A stretch of DNA of 64,000 bases from Xanthomonas hyacinthi (GTDB lineage: Bacteria > Pseudomonadota > Gammaproteobacteria > Xanthomonadales > Xanthomonadaceae). Below are positions 7,079 to 15,891 of the stretch, piece by piece. Within the stretch, counting starts at the first letter, position 1. Every line of letters begins with the position of its first letter. The stretch spans positions 372,001 to 436,000 of the forward strand of contig NZ_CP043476.1 in assembly GCF_009769165.1 (NCBI RefSeq), in the 5' to 3' direction. The notes below the pieces were generated by a model. The model made no database searches and was not told the DNA's origin. It was given only the letters and a program-made list of their open reading frames with translations. The translations under genes and the position numbers were made by a program.

Positions 7079-8575
7079 ATGACCGTACTCGGCCCCCTCG
7101 CCCCGCTGCGCGCCCATGCCGGCGAACGCCTGACCGCCGGCCTGGACGATGCCGGCATCGAACGCCTGGCCGCCTCGCACCCGCAGCTGGGCGCCGCGAT
7201 CGCCGCCGCCGCCGCCGAATACGCGCGCCTGGCGCCGGAGTTCGCCGACCTGCTGGAGCTGGACGAGAGCGAGCAGATCCGCATCCTGCAGGCCGGCTTC
7301 GTCAACTTCTACGCCGACGACGCGGTCACCCCGTACGTGGCGCTGGCCGCACGCGGACCGTGGGTGGTCACGCTGAAGGGTGCGGTGCTGTACGACGCCG
7401 GCGGCTACGGCATGCTCGGCTTCGGCCACACCCCGGATGCAGTGCTGGAAGCGATGGCGCGGCCGCAGGCGATGGCCAACGTGATGACCCCGAGCCTGGC
7501 GCAGCTGCGCTTCGAGCGCGCGCTGCGCGCCGAGATCGGCCAGCGCCGCGGCGGCTGCCCGTACAGCAAGTTCATGTGCCTCAACTCCGGCTCCGAAGCG
7601 GTCGGCCTGGCCGCGCGCATCGCCGACATCAACACCAAGCTGCAGACCGACCCGGGCGCGCGTCACGCCGGCGCCCGGATCAAGCGCATCGTGGTCAAGG
7701 GCAGCTTCCACGGCCGCACCGACCGGCCGGGTCTGTACTCCGATTCCAGCCGCAAGGCCTACGTGCAGCACCTGGCCAGCTATCGCGGCGAGGATTCGGT
7801 TATCGCAATCGCGCCCTACGACGTGGACGCGCTGCGCCGCGCGTTCGCCGAGGCCGAGCACAACGGCTGGTTCGTCGAGGCGGTGTTCCTGGAGCCGGTG
7901 ATGGGCGAAGGCGACCCGGGCCGCGCGCTACCGCCGGCGTTCTACGCCGCCGCGCGCGAACTGACCCGCGCCCACGGCAGCCTGCTGCTGGTCGATTCGA
8001 TCCAGGCCGGACTGCGCGCCCACGGCGTGCTGTCGGTAGTGGACTACCCCGGCTTCGAGCAACTCGATGCGCCGGACATGGAAACCTATTCCAAGGCGCT
8101 CAACGCCGCGCAGTACCCGCTGTCGGTGCTGGCGGTGACCGAACATGCCGCGCAGCTGTACCGCAAGGGCACCTACGGCAACACCATGACCAGCAATCCG
8201 CGCGCGCTGGACGTGGCCAGCGCCACGCTGGCGCAGCTGACCCCGCAGGTGCGCGCCAACATCCGCGCGCGCGGTGCCGAGGCGGTGCAGAAACTGGAAA
8301 AGCTCAAGGCCGAACTCGGCGGGCTGATCACCCAGGTGCAGGGCACCGGGCTGCTGTTCTCCTGCGCGCTGGCGCCGCAGTTCAAGTGCTACGGCGCCGG
8401 CTCCACCGAGGAATGGCTGCGCCAGCACGGGGTCAACGTGATCCACGGCGGCGAGAATTCGCTGCGCTTCACCCCGCATTTCGGCATGGATGGCGAAGAG
8501 CTGGACCTGCTGGTCGGCTTGATCGGCCGCGCCTTGCGCGAAGGTCCGCGCATCGCTCAGGCCGCGGCAGCCTAG
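7079..8575 (+). CDS. Class III PLP-dependent aminotransferase
   Basis: A 498-residue fold-type I aminotransferase. Visible landmarks are LGFGHTPDAVLEAM, SKFMCLNSGSEAVGLAARIAD (the PLP phosphate loop SGSEA), KGSFHGRTDRPG, AVFLEPVMGEG, LLLVDSIQAG (the Asp that pairs with the pyridine nitrogen), and METYSKALNAAQYPLSV, where the Lys should form the Schiff base. The usual class III box is DEVQTG; here it is DSIQAG, so the enzyme belongs to a divergent subfamily. GGAG lies just upstream of the ATG. The divergent Lrp regulator points to use of an amino acid, perhaps an omega-amine donor such as lysine or ornithine, but this is inference. The N-terminal 90 residues are longer than in ArgD-type enzymes. 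Confidence 0.85.
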   Translation: MTVLGPLAPLRAHAGERLTAGLDDAGIERLAASHPQLGAAIAAAAAEYARLAPEFADLLELDESEQIRILQAGFVNFYADDAVTPYVALAARGPWVVTLKGAVLYDAGGYGMLGFGHTPDAVLEAMARPQAMANVMTPSLAQLRFERALRAEIGQRRGGCPYSKFMCLNSGSEAVGLAARIADINTKLQTDPGARHAGARIKRIVVKGSFHGRTDRPGLYSDSSRKAYVQHLASYRGEDSVIAIAPYDVDALRRAFAEAEHNGWFVEAVFLEPVMGEGDPGRALPPAFYAAARELTRAHGSLLLVDSIQAGLRAHGVLSVVDYPGFEQLDAPDMETYSKALNAAQYPLSVLAVTEHAAQLYRKGTYGNTMTSNPRALDVASATLAQLTPQVRANIRARGAEAVQKLEKLKAELGGLITQVQGTGLLFSCALAPQFKCYGAGSTEEWLRQHGVNVIHGGENSLRFTPHFGMDGEELDLLVGLIGRALREGPRIAQAAAA

Positions 8576-8653
8576 GACGCGTGCTGCACGCGCTGGCGTT
8601 GCTGCCGTACCGGCTGGCGCTGATGCCATCGGCGCAGGCGCCGTTGGCATCGC

Positions 8654-9823
8654 CTATTGCGCGCAGGGTTTCAGGTGCAGGCTGCGCGCGATGTCGCGCC
8701 AGTCGAACGCGGCCACCGCCTGGTCGTCGTGCAGCGCGTAGAACACGCCCTGCGGGAAGCGCGCGTCGCCGCGCTGGTCCAGCCACACGCCGTCGGTGTT
8801 GGCGGTGACCTTGCCGGCGAAGGCGCCGACATGCGCCAGCGTCTGCCGGTCGAACACGTGGAACAGGCTGCGGTCCTTGAACTGGTCGGTGCCGATCCAG
8901 TAGCCGCTGCCGTCGGCGCAGCTCAGCAAGGCGATGCCCTCGGCCTGCGCCTTGTACAGGTCCGCGCCGATGTCGCGGCCGCGGTACTTGCCGTCGGCCA
9001 GGCCGTATTCGCGCAGACGGGTGCCGCTGGCCACGTCTTCCTCGGCCAGCAGCAGGCGGTCGTGCGCCGGATCGGCGAACACCGATTCGGCAATGCGGAT
9101 CGCGCCGGCCGCCGTGGTGTCGCCGAAGGTCTGGGTCAGCGTCGCGGTCCAGGCCTTGCCGTCGCGGCGCAGCTGGTAGCGGCGGAAGCGCTGCCCCAGC
9201 TCGGCCAGCGGCGGCACGGTTTCCTCGTCGGCGCCGCGCATGTCGTTGTCGCTGACGATGACCTCGATGCCGCCGTCCTTCGGCCGCGCCCACAGTCCGT
9301 ACGGCTTCTTCAGATCCTCGGCGCCGAACAGCGCGACCGGGGCGAAGTCCGGCAGCGAGAACGCCTGCACGCGATGGTTGTCGCGTTCGACCACCAGCGC
9401 CAGGTCGCCGACCACGGCGATGCCGTTGGGCCGGTCCATCTGCCCGGGCGCGGCGCCCTGCCCGCCGACGCTGCGCAGGCGCTGCCCGCTGTCGCCATCG
9501 AACACGACCAGTTCGCCACTCTTCTTGGCGGTGGTGATGACCCAGCGCCGGCCCTGCGGCGTGGTCCAGCTGGCCGGCGAATCGAGGTTGTCGGCCGGGG
9601 TGGACGCGGTGAGGAAGGCTTCGGCGACCACGACGTGCGACAGCTTGGCCTGGCGCAGCAGCGGCTCGTGTTGCGCGCCTTCGTCCGGTTCGCGGTCGGC
9701 ATGCGCCGGCGTGGCGACGGTCGTTGCGGGCGCCGCCGCCGACGGCGCCCTGGAACAGGCGACGACCAGCCCGCAGGCCAGCGCCAGCGCCCCCAGCCGC
9801 AGCGCCGAATCCGCCCGCGTCAC
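8654..9823 (-). CDS. Phytase-like beta-propeller lipoprotein
   Basis: A 389-residue protein that starts with GTG. The signal peptide ends in a lipobox-like VVACS (Cys about residue 23), suggesting outer-membrane or periplasmic anchoring. Propeller-type repeats follow: WVITTAKKSGELVVFDGDSG, PNGIAVVGDLALVVERDNHRV, KPYGLWARPKDGGIEVIVSD, YKAQAEGIALLSCADGSGYW. This order resembles the beta-propeller phytase family, which cleaves phosphate from inositol hexakisphosphate with calcium. Its start overlaps the stop of the upstream TonB-dependent receptor as GTGA (9820-9823). The two are therefore translationally coupled, and a shared substrate such as phytate or its products is likely. It could also be a non-catalytic binding protein; catalytic residues were not verified one by one. 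Confidence 0.75.
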   Translation of the reverse strand: MTRADSALRLGALALACGLVVACSRAPSAAAPATTVATPAHADREPDEGAQHEPLLRQAKLSHVVVAEAFLTASTPADNLDSPASWTTPQGRRWVITTAKKSGELVVFDGDSGQRLRSVGGQGAAPGQMDRPNGIAVVGDLALVVERDNHRVQAFSLPDFAPVALFGAEDLKKPYGLWARPKDGGIEVIVSDNDMRGADEETVPPLAELGQRFRRYQLRRDGKAWTATLTQTFGDTTAAGAIRIAESVFADPAHDRLLLAEEDVASGTRLREYGLADGKYRGRDIGADLYKAQAEGIALLSCADGSGYWIGTDQFKDRSLFHVFDRQTLAHVGAFAGKVTANTDGVWLDQRGDARFPQGVFYALHDDQAVAAFDWRDIARSLHLKPCAQ

Positions 9824-12351
9824 AGCTTCACCCGCACGCCGACCGCGAAGCTGCGGCCGTATTCCTCGTATTGCTGGGTGTGCGCGCGCGTGCCCTGGTA
9901 GCGTTCCAGCGGCTTGTCGAGCAGGTTGGAGGCGTCGAAGTACAGCTGCACGGTGTCGGTCACCTGGTAGTCGAGACTGAAGTCGAGCTGGGTGTTGGGC
10001 GCCACGAAGATATCGTAGTCGCGGGCCTTGCCCAGTTCGTCGAGGTAGGCGCTGCGGTACACCGCCGAGAGCCGGGTGGAGAAACCGTCCTTTTCGTAGC
10101 CGAGGAAGGCGGTATAGACGTTCTTGGAGGCGCGCGGCAGGGTGAAGTCCTCGCCCTGGCGATCCTCCAGGCCCGGGTCGAATTCGGTATGCAGCCAGGT
10201 GCCGCTGACCCCGCCGAGCAGGCCGTTCCAGCCTTCCGGCAGGAACGCGAACGGCTGCTGCCAGTTGAACTCGGCGCCATAGACCTTGGCGCGCTTGCCG
10301 TTGATCGCCATGCCGACGTCGTAGCCGGCGTAGGCCGGGTCGTTGTCGATCACCGTGTCCACGATGTAGCCGTCGATCGACTTGTGGAACAGGCCCAGCG
10401 AGACGATGCCGGTCTTGCCCAGGTAGCGCTCGAACGACAGGTCGAGGTTGGTCGACTCGTAGGGATCCAGGTTCGGATTGCCCAGTTCCACTTCCTCGTC
10501 GTCGTTGTTGACTGTCGCGTGCGGCGCGACCTGGCCGAAGCCGGGCCGCGACACGGTCTTGTTCAGCGCCGCGCGCAGCGACCAGTCGTCGCCATTCCAG
10601 CGCAGGTGCAGGCCCGGCAGCACATTGGTGTAGCTGCTGCTGGCCTGCAGCGCACTGGCCGCGAACGACTCGCCGTCGTCGGCGACGTCGACCTGGTAGC
10701 CGCTGGCCTTGAACCGGGTGTTCTCCACGCGCACGCCGGCGATCACGCGCAGCGCGCCGATGTCCCAGCTGCCCATCGCATAGGCGGCGAGTACGTCTTC
10801 CTTGGCGGCATAGTCCTCCGCCAGCGCACTGACCGCATTGCTGCCGAGATCGCCGTCGTCGGCGCTGTACTGGCTGCCGTTGCGCGCCCAGTAATGGCGC
10901 AGCGCCGCCGAACTCAGCGCCTCGCCCAGGCTGTTGTGCCGGTGTTCGGGCGGCGCCACGGTCCAGTCGGCCAGGTCGATGTCGGGCCCCTCGGACAGTT
11001 CGCGCTCGTTCTTGTCGACGTCGCGGTCGCGCCAGCGCCCGAGCAAACCGAACTTGTAGCTGGCGTTGTCGGCGTCGAAGCGCACGTTGATCCTGGCGCT
11101 GTATTCGTCGTCGTCGGTGCGCCCGGGCGAAAGCACGAACTTGTCGAACGCGTAATTGCCGTTGGACACCCAGTCGTCGCCGGACAGGCCGATGGCCGGC
11201 AGGCGGCGGTTCTGGTCGATGGTCGCGTCGAGATCGTCGCCGTCGTACTTGAAGCGCGCCTCCTTCTCGTCGTTCACCCGCTCGCGGGTCTTGGTATAGC
11301 CGGCCTGGTAGTCCAGCACCGCGCCGCTCAGCGTGTTCTCGCCGCCGACGCTCGCCGCCAGCGTGTCCTGCTGCTTGGTGCGGTAGCGCACCCGCTTGGA
11401 CAGCTTGTCCACCGGCGCCGAATAGCTGCCGTCGCCGTTGGCCTGGATGTCGTCGGCGTCGAAGGCGATCACCGTGTTCTGCCGGGTCTCGGCGTCCTTG
11501 AAGCTGCTGAACAGCGTGCGCAGGTAGTAGCGGTTGCCCTGGTCCGGATGCCAGTCCAGGTTGAGGTTGGCGCCGATGCGCTTGCGCTCGATGTGGTATT
11601 TGCGGCGCTGCTGCTCGACCATGACCAGGTCGCCGTTGTCGATCGCGTCGTAGTCGCCTTCGCTGTTGTCGGACTGGAACTCGCGGTCCTGATAGTTCAG
11701 GCCCAGCGCAACGCCGAACGTGGCGTCGGCGAACAGGTCGCTGTAGTTGAACGAGGCCTTGGGGCTGGTCTTGTCGCTGAGCTGCTGGTGGTTGGCCTCG
11801 AGCTTGGCGCGGATGCTGCGGCCGTCGCGGTCGAACGCCGAGGCCGACTCCACCAGGATTGCGCCGCCGATCGCATCGCCCGGCATGTCCGGGGTCGGCG
11901 ACTTGACCACCTTCAGCCGCTCGGTGGATTCGGACGGGATCACGTCCATCGGTGCGGCGCGGTTGTCGCTCTCCGGGGTACCGATGGCGATACCGTCGAT
12001 GCTGACGCTGTTGAGCGCGGCGTCCAGCCCGCGCACCACCACGAAGCGGCCCTCGCCCTGGTCGCGGGTGACGCTGACCCCCGGCAGGCGTTGCAGCGAT
12101 TCGGCCACGTTCTGGTCCGGATAGTCGCCGACCTCGTCGGCCGAGACCGCGTCCAGGATCGCATCGGAACTGCGCTTGAGGTCCACCGCGCGGGCCTGCG
12201 CCTCGAGTTGCGGGCGGACCTCGACCCGGTCCAGGTCGGTCGCCGCAGCGGCGGGATCGCCCGCGGCCTGTGCGCCGCCAGCGGCACAGGCCGCGCTCAG
12301 GCCGAAAGCGATCGCCACGAACAGCGGAGTCTTGCTAGGCACGGTATGCAC
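9820..12351 (-). CDS. TonB-dependent outer-membrane receptor (phytase-linked)
   Basis: An 843-residue receptor, taking GTG at 12351 (VHTVPSKTPLF) as start because GGGGA lies 9 bp before it; a second GTG three codons later is possible. A signal peptide (FVAIAFGLSAACAAGGAQA) is followed by the plug domain: AVSADEVGDYPDQNVAESLQ, RLPGVSVTRDQGEGRFVVVRG, NSVSIDGIAIGTPESD, GDAIGGAILVESASAF. The barrel ends in RSFAVGVRVKL rather than a terminal Phe. This plug layout is typical of the oligosaccharide/phytate-type receptors abundant in Xanthomonas. It overlaps the phytase-like gene by 4 bp and forms a two-gene operon with it. It would import a ligand through the outer membrane using TonB-ExbBD energy. 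Confidence 0.92.
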   Translation of the reverse strand: MHTVPSKTPLFVAIAFGLSAACAAGGAQAAGDPAAAATDLDRVEVRPQLEAQARAVDLKRSSDAILDAVSADEVGDYPDQNVAESLQRLPGVSVTRDQGEGRFVVVRGLDAALNSVSIDGIAIGTPESDNRAAPMDVIPSESTERLKVVKSPTPDMPGDAIGGAILVESASAFDRDGRSIRAKLEANHQQLSDKTSPKASFNYSDLFADATFGVALGLNYQDREFQSDNSEGDYDAIDNGDLVMVEQQRRKYHIERKRIGANLNLDWHPDQGNRYYLRTLFSSFKDAETRQNTVIAFDADDIQANGDGSYSAPVDKLSKRVRYRTKQQDTLAASVGGENTLSGAVLDYQAGYTKTRERVNDEKEARFKYDGDDLDATIDQNRRLPAIGLSGDDWVSNGNYAFDKFVLSPGRTDDDEYSARINVRFDADNASYKFGLLGRWRDRDVDKNERELSEGPDIDLADWTVAPPEHRHNSLGEALSSAALRHYWARNGSQYSADDGDLGSNAVSALAEDYAAKEDVLAAYAMGSWDIGALRVIAGVRVENTRFKASGYQVDVADDGESFAASALQASSSYTNVLPGLHLRWNGDDWSLRAALNKTVSRPGFGQVAPHATVNNDDEEVELGNPNLDPYESTNLDLSFERYLGKTGIVSLGLFHKSIDGYIVDTVIDNDPAYAGYDVGMAINGKRAKVYGAEFNWQQPFAFLPEGWNGLLGGVSGTWLHTEFDPGLEDRQGEDFTLPRASKNVYTAFLGYEKDGFSTRLSAVYRSAYLDELGKARDYDIFVAPNTQLDFSLDYQVTDTVQLYFDASNLLDKPLERYQGTRAHTQQYEEYGRSFAVGVRVKL

Positions 12352-12501
12352 GGACGCGGATCCCCATCTAACGTTAAGAATTGGGAAACAACATATTTTC
12401 GACAGGTTGCGTGCTGGTGACACCACGGCGCCGGCCCGGCGGCTGGTCGCAGCCGCGCCGGCTGCGGCACACTGTGCGCATCCCCCGTTGCGAGTGCGCC
12501 C

Positions 12502-13134
12502 ATGAAGATCGTCGAAGTCCGCCATCCCCTGGTACAGCACAAGATCGGCCTGCTGCGCGACGCCGCGCTGAGCACCAAGGGCTTCCGCGAACTGGTCACC
12601 GAACTGGGCACCCTGCTCGGCTACGAAGCCACCGCCGACCTGGAGACGGAGACGCATACGATGGACGGCTGGGCCGGCCCCACCCAGGTGCAGCGCATCG
12701 CCGGGGCCAAGATCACCCTGGTGCCGATCCTGCGCGCGGGGCTGGGCATGCTGCCCGGCGTGCTGGCACTGATCCCGGCGGCGCGGGTCAGCGTGGTCGG
12801 CCTGCAGCGCGACGAGGAGACGCTGCAGCCGGTGCCCTACTTTGAGCGTCTCACCGGCCGCCTGGAGGAACGCGACGCGCTGATCCTGGACCCGATGCTG
12901 GCCACCGGCGGCACCCTGATCGCCACCGTGGACATGCTCAAGCGCGCCGGCGCGCGGCGGATCAAGGGCATCTTCCTGGTCGCCGCGCCGGAAGGGCTGC
13001 GCGCGCTGGAAGCGGCGCATCCGGACGTGGAGGTGTACACCGCCGCGATCGACGACCACCTCAACGACAAGGGCTACATCCTGCCCGGCCTCGGCGACGC
13101 CGGCGACCGCATCTTCGGTACCCGCGTCGCCTGA
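12502..13134 (+). CDS. upp: Uracil phosphoribosyltransferase
   Basis: A 210-residue enzyme that joins uracil and PRPP to give UMP in pyrimidine salvage. The start [20 protein letters not shown] is a standard Upp N-terminus. The PRPP-binding loop is [19 protein letters not shown] (about residues 127-145), and the uracil-binding end is [20 protein letters not shown], then AGDRIFGT. Length and motifs are complete. It stands alone between a divergent TonB receptor and a convergent glycosidase gene. Confidence 0.97.
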   Translation: MKIVEVRHPLVQHKIGLLRDAALSTKGFRELVTELGTLLGYEATADLETETHTMDGWAGPTQVQRIAGAKITLVPILRAGLGMLPGVLALIPAARVSVVGLQRDEETLQPVPYFERLTGRLEERDALILDPMLATGGTLIATVDMLKRAGARRIKGIFLVAAPEGLRALEAAHPDVEVYTAAIDDHLNDKGYILPGLGDAGDRIFGTRVA

Positions 13135-13153
13135 GCCGCAGGTCGGCGCGACC

Positions 13154-14884
13154 TCAGCGCTGCAGGTTCTGCAGCGCTGCGCTCACGTACACCAGCGGCG
13201 CGTTCCAGTTGATCGCCACTTCGTTGCTGGCGTAGCTGCACTCCTGGTCCAGGTAGGACAGCGCCGGCAGCGACGAGGCATAGACGTGCTTGCACGCCCC
13301 GGCATCCTGCTGGCCCGGCTGCGGGCCGCCGACCAGCAGGCCCGGCACCGGCAGGGCGACGCCGTCGGCGATGGAGATGCGATGGTGGATGTGCAGCGGC
13401 GAACGCGCGCCGATACCGGTCACGAACGACATGCCCAGCGGATTGCGCCCGAGCACGTAGTCCAGCTGCGACTGCGCGGCCTGCAGGTACTCCGGCTTGC
13501 GCTGCAGCTGGTAGGCCTGCAGCAGCAGCATCGCCTGGTTCAGCGCGGTGCTGTTGCTGCCCCAGTGGAAGTCGGCCGGGGTCATCGCCACCTTCCACGC
13601 CGAATCCTGCCAGGCGCGCAGCAGGTGCGCGGCCACGCCGTCGATCTCGCGCGCGATGCGCGCCTGGTCCGCATGCGCGGTCAGCCGCGCGCGGTGCTGC
13701 GCCAGCGACATCCACGCCAGCCCACCCACCGAGCCCCAGCTTGGCACGCTCGCCGGCACATTGCGCGCCATCGCCGCGTCGTAGAACGCGTCCTCGCCGG
13801 TGGCCAGGTACAGCTCGGTCGCCGCCCAGGCGAACTCGTCGTCGAGCCTGTCGTCGTCGTAGCCGCCGGTGTGCACGTCCGCCGGCTGCCGGTAGACCGC
13901 GTCCGGATGCGCCTGCGCCCAGGCCCAGGCGCGGCGCGAGGCCTGCAGCATGCGCCTGGACACGCCGTCGAAGCGATCGTCGAACGGGGCGTAGATGCGG
14001 CTGGCCTGGGCCATCACCGCGGCGAAGTCGAGTGTGGCCGCGGTGCTCTTCTGCACCACGTAGCGCGGCGCGCGCGCCTGGTCGGGCATCTGCATGCCGC
14101 CGAAGTCCAGATTGGTCAGCTTGTGGTAGACGCCGCCGTCGCCCGGATCCTGCATCGCCAGCAGCCACTGCAGGTTCCAGTCGACCTCGCGCAGGATGTC
14201 CGGCACGCCGCCGCCGCTGTCCGGGATGCCTTCCTTGTGCGCGGCGAAATAGGCCGGGAACTGCTCGTAGGCGGCCAGCAAGGTGTACACGGTGATGCCG
14301 GAATTGACCACGTACTTGTTGTAGTCGCCGGCGTCGTACCAGCCCTTCGGCGCGGAGATCGCAGTGCCGGTCGGGCGCCCGGGCGAGGCCGCCGAGGCGT
14401 GGATCAGCACGTGGGTGTCCGGATGCCCTTCCGCGCGCGCGTGGCGACCGGCGTACTCGCCGGGCAGCGCGGTGCTGGCGCGGTTGAAGTAGTAGGCCTT
14501 CAGCGCTGCGCGCGTCACGCCATCGTAGGCATCGGCGGCGATGGCGAAGCTGTCCGACGCCGGCAGCCCGTCCACGCGCAGGCGATAGCGGCCCGCCTCG
14601 CGCAACGCGGAGAAGTCGGCGATGCGCACCGTCTGCTGCGCTGGCGCCCAGGTCGCCGCGGCGCCCAGCGTGCCGCGCAACACCACCTTGCCCGAGTCGG
14701 CGCGCTCGACCGCGAACGCCTCGCCGTGGCCATCGGGCACCACCGCGAGCTTGCTGGCGGCCGGCAGGTAGCCGACCTGGTTGAGCCGGATCGGCGACAT
14801 GGCGGCATCCTCGGAACGCGAGGCGCAGCCACCGACGACCAGGCAGGCGAGCAGCAGGCAACGCAAGGCGGTAGGCAGGTTCAT
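13154..14884 (-). CDS. Glycoside hydrolase family 9 (endoglucanase-like) lipoprotein
   Basis: A 576-residue secreted cellulase-type enzyme. The signal peptide ends in the lipobox VVGGC (Cys 20), so it is probably a lipoprotein. An N-terminal immunoglobulin-like CelD domain (about residues 30-115: IRLNQVGYLPAASKLAVV, RYRLRVDGL) precedes the (alpha/alpha)6 barrel. Catalytic-region signatures are PKGWYDAGDYNKYVVNSG (catalytic Asp), LGRNPLGMSFVTGIG with HIHHR, and CSYASNEVAINWNAPLVY, which supplies the acid Glu. Such enzymes cut beta-1,4-glucans or act on short cello-oligosaccharides, which fits a plant-associated host. It converges with upp, leaving 19 bp between the stops. Confidence 0.93.
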   Translation of the reverse strand: MNLPTALRCLLLACLVVGGCASRSEDAAMSPIRLNQVGYLPAASKLAVVPDGHGEAFAVERADSGKVVLRGTLGAAATWAPAQQTVRIADFSALREAGRYRLRVDGLPASDSFAIAADAYDGVTRAALKAYYFNRASTALPGEYAGRHARAEGHPDTHVLIHASAASPGRPTGTAISAPKGWYDAGDYNKYVVNSGITVYTLLAAYEQFPAYFAAHKEGIPDSGGGVPDILREVDWNLQWLLAMQDPGDGGVYHKLTNLDFGGMQMPDQARAPRYVVQKSTAATLDFAAVMAQASRIYAPFDDRFDGVSRRMLQASRRAWAWAQAHPDAVYRQPADVHTGGYDDDRLDDEFAWAATELYLATGEDAFYDAAMARNVPASVPSWGSVGGLAWMSLAQHRARLTAHADQARIAREIDGVAAHLLRAWQDSAWKVAMTPADFHWGSNSTALNQAMLLLQAYQLQRKPEYLQAAQSQLDYVLGRNPLGMSFVTGIGARSPLHIHHRISIADGVALPVPGLLVGGPQPGQQDAGACKHVYASSLPALSYLDQECSYASNEVAINWNAPLVYVSAALQNLQR

Positions 14885-14937
14885 GCGCCGATACTGGCCG
14901 GCCGCGATGACGGCTGCAAGCGCCGCGCGGCGGGCTT

Positions 14938-15846
14938 TCAGCCGCCAGCCGGAATGCCGCCGGCCAGCGCGCGCGCCTGCAATGCCGGCAGCTCATGGGT
15001 GGTGACGAAACGGCCCTTGCCATCGCGCGCCAGCTGCGCCAGCGCGCAATCCGGGTCGTGGGTGAAGAACAGATGCACGTTGCGCGCCAGCGCGTCTTCC
15101 AGGAACGCGCGCTTCTCGTCGATCAGCAGTTCGGCGTTGCGGTCGTAGCCCATCGTGATCGGCACATGCACCCAGCAGCGGCCGGGGATCAGGTCGGCGC
15201 AGAAGGCGACGCCGCCGTGCGCCTGTCCATCGGCCTGCGGCGTGCCGACGATCTCGGCCAGCATCAGCCCCGGGGTATGCCCGTCGCTGAAATGGAAGCG
15301 CACCGCCTCGCCCAGCGTGCGCGAGTAGTCGCCGTCGACCAGTTCCAGGCGGCCGCTGGCCTCGAGCAGGCCGGGCAACTCGGGAATGAAGCTGGCGCGG
15401 TCGCGCGGATGCGGCTGCAGTGCGCGCTGCCAGTGCGCCGCGCCGACCAGAAAGCGCGCGTTCGGGAACAGCAGTTCCGGCGCGGCGCCCTCGCGCCATG
15501 GCGCCAGCAGCCCGCCGGCATGGTCGAAGTGCAGATGGCTCAGCACCACCACGTCGATGTCGGTATGCGCGACGCCGGCCGCCTGCAGCGAATCCAGCAA
15601 CACGTGGCGCTGTTCCTGCACCCCGTAGCGCTCACGCAGCGCCGGCGCGAAGAACGCGCCGATGCCGGTCTCGAACAGCACCGTCTTGCCGGCCAGCGGA
15701 CGCGCCAGCAGCGCGCGACAGGCCAGCGCGATGCGGTTGCCGTCATCCGGCGCGGCCCACTGCTGCCACATCGCCTTGGGCGCGTTGCCGAACATCGCGC
15801 CGCCGTCGAGCTTCTGGGAGTTTCCTTGGATCGACCAGAGTTGCAT
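14938..15846 (-). CDS. Metallo-beta-lactamase-fold hydrolase
   Basis: A 302-residue protein with the metal-binding motif [14 protein letters not shown] (HxHxDH), a later His in HFSDGHTPG, an Asp in [11 protein letters not shown] and a His in FFTHDPD. The start [20 protein letters not shown] is typical for quorum-quenching-lactonase-like or MBL-fold hydrolases of Xanthomonas that hydrolyse esters or lactones. A lactonase role is possible but not shown. It lies downstream of ggt on the same strand, after a short run of 7-bp repeats. Confidence 0.88.
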   Translation of the reverse strand: MQLWSIQGNSQKLDGGAMFGNAPKAMWQQWAAPDDGNRIALACRALLARPLAGKTVLFETGIGAFFAPALRERYGVQEQRHVLLDSLQAAGVAHTDIDVVVLSHLHFDHAGGLLAPWREGAAPELLFPNARFLVGAAHWQRALQPHPRDRASFIPELPGLLEASGRLELVDGDYSRTLGEAVRFHFSDGHTPGLMLAEIVGTPQADGQAHGGVAFCADLIPGRCWVHVPITMGYDRNAELLIDEKRAFLEDALARNVHLFFTHDPDCALAQLARDGKGRFVTTHELPALQARALAGGIPAGG

Positions 15847-15850
15847 TTTT

Positions 15851-15877
15851 CGGGACTCGGGACTCGGGACCGGGGAC
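15851..15877. repeat. 7-bp tandem repeats GGGACTC
   Basis: CGGGACTCGGGACTCGGGAC followed by CGGGGAC, about three to four units, between ggt and the MBL-fold gene. It belongs to the same family as the GGGAATC and GGGACGC arrays between other genes in this window, but here no inverted partner is seen nearby. Confidence 0.75.
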
Positions 15878-15891
15878 AGCGACGCCGCGAC

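Noticed and set aside
9724..12420. Long plus-strand open frame of 898 codons
   Set aside because: It is antisense to the TonB receptor. Its translation is Val/Ala/Arg/Gly-rich with no domain, as expected of a shadow frame in high-GC DNA.
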